Positions 59,444 through 64,000 of a stretch of DNA of 64,000 nucleotides are shown here, piece by piece. Numbering within the stretch: position 1 is the stretch's first letter; the number at the start of each line of letters is the position of its first letter. The position numbers were made by a program, and so were the translations under genes. The notes beneath the pieces were generated by a model that saw only the letters and a program-made list of their open reading frames with translations, was not told the DNA's origin and did not search any database. This DNA is from Streptomyces candidus (GTDB lineage Bacteria; Actinomycetota; Actinomycetes; Streptomycetales; Streptomycetaceae): NCBI RefSeq assembly GCF_014207445.1, contig NZ_JACHEM010000008.1:124001-188000 (forward strand). The letters run 5' to 3'.

Positions 59444-60142
59444 ATGCGGTACGGGGGGTGGGGGAACCCGGCCCGCATGGCGGACAACGTACAGAACGCG
59501 CAAGGGAGTTGGGCGGGCGGCGCAGAGTGGGCCCTGGGCGACGAGGTGGACTGGGCGGGGGAGCGGAAGCCGACCGACGCGCCGTGGCTGGCCTTCGTGT
59601 GGGGCGTCGTGGCGTTCCTCCTGGTCCTGGTCGGCTGGTGGATCGTCTTCGACCTGGAATTCGTCCTGTGGTCCGCTCCGGTGTACGCGGTGGTCCTGGC
59701 CGGGTGCATCTGGTTCGGCGCCCGCGTACGGCGCAAGCTCGCCGCCGAGACCGGTATCCCGCCGGACCGGTTCCCCGTGCTGGTACGGCGCATCCGTGCC
59801 GAACGGCTGCCGTGGGACCCCCGGCACCGCAGGGCGATGGCCGTCCTGGCCCGTCGGCAGGTGTCCTACACCATGCCGCTGTGGATGTACTTCGTGGTGC
59901 CCGGAGTCATGCTGCTCATCGTCGTCATGGAGGCGGTGGAAGGAAACTGGTGGGCCGCCGCCCTGTACTGCGTGGCCGCCGGGTGTTTCACCGCGAGTGG
60001 GTTCCTCGTACGGCGCAACCGGGACCGCGCGGTGCGTGTCCTGGACCGCATCGAAGGGACGCCGGACCCGGCCTGCGGGGAAACGACGCCCGGTCCGGCC
60101 GGTCCCGAAGCGCCCTCCGGCCCGCGGCGGGGCGACGCCTGA
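59444..60142 (+). CDS. four-TM membrane protein
   Basis: About 232 aa. TM segments in two hairpins: WLAFVWGVVAFLLVLVGWWIV with VLWSAPVYAVVLAGCIWFGARV, and MPLWMYFVVPGVMLLIVVMEAV with WWAAALYCVAAGCFTASGFLV. A cytoplasmic charged region lies between, and the tail is Pro/Gly-rich. Possible starts are ATG 59444 (MRYGGWGNPARM) and ATG 59477 (MADNVQNAQG); the choice is uncertain. No family recognised. Confidence 0.75.
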   Translation: MRYGGWGNPARMADNVQNAQGSWAGGAEWALGDEVDWAGERKPTDAPWLAFVWGVVAFLLVLVGWWIVFDLEFVLWSAPVYAVVLAGCIWFGARVRRKLAAETGIPPDRFPVLVRRIRAERLPWDPRHRRAMAVLARRQVSYTMPLWMYFVVPGVMLLIVVMEAVEGNWWAAALYCVAAGCFTASGFLVRRNRDRAVRVLDRIEGTPDPACGETTPGPAGPEAPSGPRRGDA

Positions 60143-60416
60143 GCCCGCACGGCCCGTTACAGCTCCACCGCGCACCCGCCCGGGGTGATCGCCCCCGGCC
60201 CGCTCCCGCCGTATCCCTCCCGCCCGATGTCATCCATGCGCCCCAGCGGAACACGCGCCGGGCCCGCGGAGAAGACGGCCGGCGAAAGGTGGCTCGAAGA
60301 TGACGGCGTGGTGGGATTTCTCGGCGCAGGCCGTGCCCCTTTGCCCGTCCCGGTCGTCACGAGAGTAGGCAACTCTCACAGTGGCCACCGGAATATGAGC
60401 ATTTGGAGCATGTGCC

Positions 60417-61385
60417 ATGAAGAACGGAACGCACGCACTCGCCGGAATCAGGCAGAACATCCATCTGCGCCGCGTATCGGCGGTCGCCGTCACCGCCGCC
60501 ACCGCGGGGTCGGTCCTGGCGGCCGGAAGCCTGGCAGGTCCGGCCCAGGCGCTCGCCCCGTCCCGTCCCGCCGCCGCGGCCCCTTCGGCGCCGGCAGCCG
60601 CACCCAAGGGGCCGGCCGTGACCGCCAGGGGCGCCTTCCTGATGAACGCCGCCGGGAAGCCCCTCTTCGCCAAGGCGGCCGACACCCGCCTCCCCACCGG
60701 CTCCACCACCAAGATCATGACCGCGAAGGTGGTCCTGGACAGCAAGGGCCTGAACCTCGACGCCAAGGTCACCGTCCAGAAGGCCTACAGCGACTACATC
60801 GTGCGGAACACGGCGTCCTCCGCCCGCCTGATCGTCGGCGACCAGGTCACCGTCCGCACGCTCCTGTACGGGATGATGCTGCCGTCGGGCTGCGACGCGG
60901 CGTACGCCCTCGCGGACAAGTTCGGCACGGGCTCGACGCGGGAAGCGCGCGTGAAGTCCTTCATCGGCAAAATGAACGCCACCGCGCGCTCGCTCGGCCT
61001 GAAGAACACCCACTTCGACTCGTTCGACGGAACCGGCGGCAACGGCAACTACTCCACCGCACGCGACCTCACGAGGCTCGCCGTCAGTGCGATGAGGAAC
61101 GACACCTTCCGCAAGGTCGTCGCCACCAAGGCGACCACGCAGCGCACGCTCACCAAAGGGGGCGGCCACCGGAACATGCAGTGGACCAACACCAACCCGC
61201 TGCTCAACAGCTACCGGGGCACCCTCGGCATCAAGACCGGCTCGGGCCCGAACGCCAAGTACTGCCTGGTCTTCGCCACCAAACGCGGCACCAAGACCCT
61301 GTACGGCACCGTGCTCGCCTCGTCCTCGGACGTGAACCGGGCGAAGGACGCGGGCAGGCTGCTCGACCACGGGTTCAAGCGGTAG
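60417..61385 (+). CDS. D-alanyl-D-alanine carboxypeptidase
   Basis: A 322-aa secreted serine peptidase (family S11) that removes the terminal D-Ala of peptidoglycan stem peptides. The signal peptide ends near QALA, followed by a Pro/Ala linker. Active-site motifs are STTK (S nucleophile), PSGCDAAYA where S-x-N becomes SGC, and IKTGSGPNAKYC. A small inverted repeat GAGAGT/ACTCTC (60361-60377) lies upstream of the ATG at 60417. No adjacent wall genes share its operon. Confidence 0.92.
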   Translation: MKNGTHALAGIRQNIHLRRVSAVAVTAATAGSVLAAGSLAGPAQALAPSRPAAAAPSAPAAAPKGPAVTARGAFLMNAAGKPLFAKAADTRLPTGSTTKIMTAKVVLDSKGLNLDAKVTVQKAYSDYIVRNTASSARLIVGDQVTVRTLLYGMMLPSGCDAAYALADKFGTGSTREARVKSFIGKMNATARSLGLKNTHFDSFDGTGGNGNYSTARDLTRLAVSAMRNDTFRKVVATKATTQRTLTKGGGHRNMQWTNTNPLLNSYRGTLGIKTGSGPNAKYCLVFATKRGTKTLYGTVLASSSDVNRAKDAGRLLDHGFKR

Positions 61386-61453
61386 GCACCCGCGCGGGTC
61401 GGCGCACCGGCGGCCCCGGTGCGCCGACCCGCGACTCCGCACCGCCGAGGTGC

Positions 61454-62893
61454 TCAGCCGGTGGGGTGGGCCGGGCCCCGGACGCCCGCCCCGTACAGCG
61501 CCTGCGCCGCCCGCAGCACCAGCCCGTCACGGTGCCGCGCGGCGACCAGCTGAACGCCGACCGGCAGTCCCGCCCGGTCCGTCCCGCACGGCAGCGTCGC
61601 GGCCGGCTGCTGGGTGAGGTTGAAGGGGTAGGTGAACGGGGTCCACCCCGTCCACCGGCGCGTGCCCGAGCCGGCGCCCGAGGGAGTCTCGACGCCCGCC
61701 GCGAAGGCGGTGACCGGCAGGGCCGGGGTCACCAGGAGGTCGTACACGGTGTGGAAGCGCCCCATCCGCCGGCCCAGTGCCATCCGGGCGTCGACCGCCG
61801 CGAGGTAGTCCAGCGCGCCGTACCGGGCGCCGATGCCGCAGATCTCCCGCAGCCCGGGGTCGAGTGCCTCCCGCTGCGTCCGCCCGAACCCCTGCGCGAC
61901 CCGTGCCGCCCCGCTGAACCACAGGGTGTGGAAGGCCTCCACCGGGTCCGCGAAGTCCGGGTCGGCCTCCTCCACGTAGGCGCCCTGTTCGGCCAGGCAC
62001 TGCACCGCGCCGCGTACCGCCGCCGCGACGTCCGGGGCGACCTTCACCTGTCCGCCGAGCGTCGGCGAGTACGCGACGCGCAGCCCCCGCACCCCGTCGA
62101 AGAGCCCGGCCCGGGTCCCGTCGTCCGGGGCGGACTGCGACCAGTCCCGCCAGTCCGCCTCCCCTGCCATCACGTCCAGCATCAGGGCGGCGTCCGCGGC
62201 GTCCCGCGCCATCGGGCCCGCGTGCGCGAGGGTGCCGAAGGGACTGGAGGGGTAGAGCGGTATCCGGCCGTAAGTGGGTTTCATGCCGAAGACGCCGCAG
62301 AAGGAGGCGGGGATGCGGACCGAGCCGCCCCCGTCGGTACCGACCGACAGCGGCCCGGCCCCCGCCGCGACGGCCGCCGCGCTGCCGCCGCTGGAACCGC
62401 CCGCGGTGCGCGACGGGTCGTGGGGGTTGCGCGTCACCCCGTGGCGGGGCGAGTCGGTCACCCCCTTCCAGCCGAACTCGGGCGTGGTGGTCTTGCCGAT
62501 CAGGACCGCGCCGTGCTCGCGGAGCCTGGCCACGGACGGCGCGTCCTCCGCCCAGCTGCCCGCTTCCACCACCGTCCTGGAGCCGCGCAGGGTCGGCATC
62601 CCGGCCGTCTGCAGCAGGTCCTTCACCGTCACCGGCACGCCGTCCAGCAGCCCCCGGGGCTCCTTGCGCCGCCACCGTTCCTCCGAGGCGGCGGCCTGGG
62701 CCAGCGCCTCCTCGCCCGCCGTCCGGACGAAACAGTTGAGCGCGCCCTGCACGGCCTCGGCCCGCTCCAGTACGGCCCGGGTCGCCTCCACGGGCGAGAC
62801 CTCGCCCTTCTCGTACGCGGCGAGCAGCCCGCGGGCGGTGAAGCCGGTGAGGGAGGTGGGTCCGGTCCCGGGTTCAGTCCTGTGTGAGGTCAT
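61454..62893 (-). CDS. amidase signature family hydrolase
   Basis: About 479 aa. The catalytic Ser-cisSer-Lys triad is shown by VPVTVKDLLQTAGM (Lys) and RTAGGSSGGSAAAVAAG (Ser and cis-Ser), followed by the nucleophile Ser in VGTDGGGSVRIPASFCGVFGMKPTYGRI. It hydrolyses an amide bond. ATG 62893 overlaps the dehydrogenase stop by 20 nt; ATG 62914 is also in frame. With the D-2-hydroxyacid dehydrogenase it probably forms one operon. The substrate is unknown, but neighbouring importer and DUF3830 genes suggest an amino-acid-related compound. Confidence 0.92.
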   Translation of the reverse strand: MTSHRTEPGTGPTSLTGFTARGLLAAYEKGEVSPVEATRAVLERAEAVQGALNCFVRTAGEEALAQAAASEERWRRKEPRGLLDGVPVTVKDLLQTAGMPTLRGSRTVVEAGSWAEDAPSVARLREHGAVLIGKTTTPEFGWKGVTDSPRHGVTRNPHDPSRTAGGSSGGSAAAVAAGAGPLSVGTDGGGSVRIPASFCGVFGMKPTYGRIPLYPSSPFGTLAHAGPMARDAADAALMLDVMAGEADWRDWSQSAPDDGTRAGLFDGVRGLRVAYSPTLGGQVKVAPDVAAAVRGAVQCLAEQGAYVEEADPDFADPVEAFHTLWFSGAARVAQGFGRTQREALDPGLREICGIGARYGALDYLAAVDARMALGRRMGRFHTVYDLLVTPALPVTAFAAGVETPSGAGSGTRRWTGWTPFTYPFNLTQQPAATLPCGTDRAGLPVGVQLVAARHRDGLVLRAAQALYGAGVRGPAHPTG

Positions 62894-63872
62894 GGGAGGG
62901 GACGTACCCAACATTCTTGTCGACTACATTCGGCAGCGGCTTCCCGCTTGCCCAGATGCCGAACAACTCAAGGAACTGCGAGCCCAGTTCGTCGCGCCAG
63001 CCGATCACGTCGCCGCTCATGTGGGGCGAGACGGTCAGGCCGGGGACGTCCCACAGGGGGCTCTCGGGCGGGAGGGGTTCGTGGGCGAAGACGTCGAGCG
63101 CGGCGCCGGCGATCCAGCGTTTCGCCAGTGCCGCCAGAAGGTCCTCCTCGACGACGAGCTGCCCGCGGCCGACGTTGATGAAGTACGCGGCCGGGCTCAT
63201 CGCGTCGAAGGTCCGCGCGTCGAACATGCCCCGCGTCGCGTCGGTCAGCGGCGCCGCGCACACCACCCAGTCCGCCCGCGCCACCAGCGCCAACAGGTCC
63301 TGCGGGCCGTGCACCCCGGGCCGGGCGGTGCGCCCGGTCACCGCCACCCGGACCCCCAGCGCCTCCAGGGTCCGCGCGATCGCCCGCCCGATCGGCCCCG
63401 ATCCGACCACCACGGCCCGCGTACCGGCCACCCGCCGCGTCTCGCGGTGTCGCCAACGCCGCTGCCGCTGGAGCTCGTTGGTGCCCGCGAAGTCCTTCGC
63501 CCAAGCGATCACCAGCCCGGCGACGTACTCCGCGATCGGTGTCTCGAAGATGCCCCTGGCGTTGGTGACGACCGTGTCCGAAGCGGCCAGCTCCGGGCAC
63601 ATCAAGTGGTCCACGCCGGCGCTCGCGGTGTGCACCCAGCGCGGCCGCGCACCCTCGCCCGGCCAGGCGCGCCGTACCGCGTCCGAAAGGAAGTCCCACA
63701 CCAGCAGAACATCTGCCACAGGCAGTTGACGGGCGATCGTCGAGTCGTCACCGTGCAGAATGCGGGCGCGTCCGGTCAGGCTGCCGAGCCGGGGCGGCGG
63801 GTCGGCGTCGAGCACGAGGAGGGTGATTCCGTCGTCCCCGGGGGCTGCCAGTGCTTCGTGTGCGTCGGTCAT
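62874..63872 (-). CDS. D-2-hydroxyacid dehydrogenase
   Basis: A 332-aa NAD-dependent oxidoreductase interconverting a 2-oxoacid and D-2-hydroxyacid. The NAD motif is VVVGSGPIGRAIARTLEALGVRVAVTGRT. The catalytic residues sit in INVGRGQLVVEEDL (Arg), ALDVFAHEPLPPESPLW (Glu) and LTVSPHMSG (His). ATG 63872 (MTDAHEALA) is the likely start; a GTG at 63917 adds 15 residues. It is upstream of, and overlaps, the amidase gene. Confidence 0.92.
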   Translation of the reverse strand: MTDAHEALAAPGDDGITLLVLDADPPPRLGSLTGRARILHGDDSTIARQLPVADVLLVWDFLSDAVRRAWPGEGARPRWVHTASAGVDHLMCPELAASDTVVTNARGIFETPIAEYVAGLVIAWAKDFAGTNELQRQRRWRHRETRRVAGTRAVVVGSGPIGRAIARTLEALGVRVAVTGRTARPGVHGPQDLLALVARADWVVCAAPLTDATRGMFDARTFDAMSPAAYFINVGRGQLVVEEDLLAALAKRWIAGAALDVFAHEPLPPESPLWDVPGLTVSPHMSGDVIGWRDELGSQFLELFGIWASGKPLPNVVDKNVGYVPSHDLTQD

Positions 63873-64000
63873 GGTGAGGAACCGTTTCGAGACGTCGCAG
63901 AGGTGCGGATCGACCACGCTCGTACCCGCACCCCACGGTCGTCAATACCCGTCCCTGGGGGCCGCATTGGACATCGCATTCCTCGGGGGGCCACAGCCGC
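63873..64000. other. upstream spacer at window end
   Basis: 128 bp upstream of the dehydrogenase gene. No gene or clear operator was recognised before the window ends. Confidence 0.5.

Overview
The window is a stretch of a high-GC actinobacterial chromosome, almost certainly Streptomyces. The evidence is strong third-position GC bias, many GTG starts, DasR-type operators, a nag PTS cluster next to rph/rdgB, and a cslA-glxA-cslZ locus laid out as in S. coelicolor. There are about 60 protein genes, three tRNA genes, two riboswitches and one clear pseudogene. No prophage, insertion sequence or CRISPR array was seen.

Region by region. 1-5.1 kb: N-acetylglucosamine PTS permeases (nagE2, cut by the window edge, and nagE1), the IIB gene nagF with DasR boxes, rph, a lipoprotein gene, rdgB and tRNA-Leu(UAG). 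5.1-9.5 kb: a broken HNH endonuclease gene, an MFS osmolyte-type transporter, bcp, a DUF3618 gene, a GroES-like gene, and a guanidine exporter gene behind a guanidine-III riboswitch. 9.5-21.3 kb: a class A penicillin-binding protein, a three-gene ABC-2 exporter, a DUF1707 gene with an apparent frameshift, a secreted SGNH lipase, a DUF445 protein and a double-excalibur lipoprotein. 21.3-23.7 kb: an XRE regulator/DUF397 pair divergent from an anti-sigma-type ATPase gene.

23.8-27.3 kb is the most unusual part, a restriction-modification island of lower GC. A NaeI-like endonuclease gene converges on a C5-cytosine methyltransferase gene. Upstream of the methyltransferase lie a second, unrelated endonuclease gene of the NgoMIV family and a Vsr mismatch endonuclease gene. 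NaeI and NgoMIV both recognise GCCGGC, so two nucleases of different families may share one protective methylase.

27.4-33.5 kb: a SEC-C/TPR protein, a second YidC/Oxa1 paralogue, an FAH-family hydrolase, a Gfo/Idh/MocA oxidoreductase and an LAxTG cell-wall protein. 33.6-40.3 kb: a complete aminophosphonate uptake and breakdown operon (GntR regulator, FAD oxidoreductase, phosphonatase-like HAD hydrolase, ABC importer). 40.5-43.8 kb: a NagD-like HAD phosphatase, a secreted protein with a class F sortase, and cbtBA cobalt transport genes under a cobalamin riboswitch.

44.5-54.7 kb: the tip-glycan locus, with a GH6 lipoprotein divergent in function and convergent in direction with glxA-cslA, then an NlpC/P60 protein, a band-7 protein, an AA10 LPMO with DasR-like boxes and an orphan NDP-sugar dehydratase, bracketed by two identical tRNA-Lys genes. 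54.8-64 kb: an IclR regulator, an Ehu-type amino-acid/ectoine ABC importer, a DUF3830 protein, a membrane protein, a D,D-carboxypeptidase, an amidase and a D-2-hydroxyacid dehydrogenase. DasR sites at both ends of the window tie GlcNAc/chitin sensing to the PTS genes and the LPMO.
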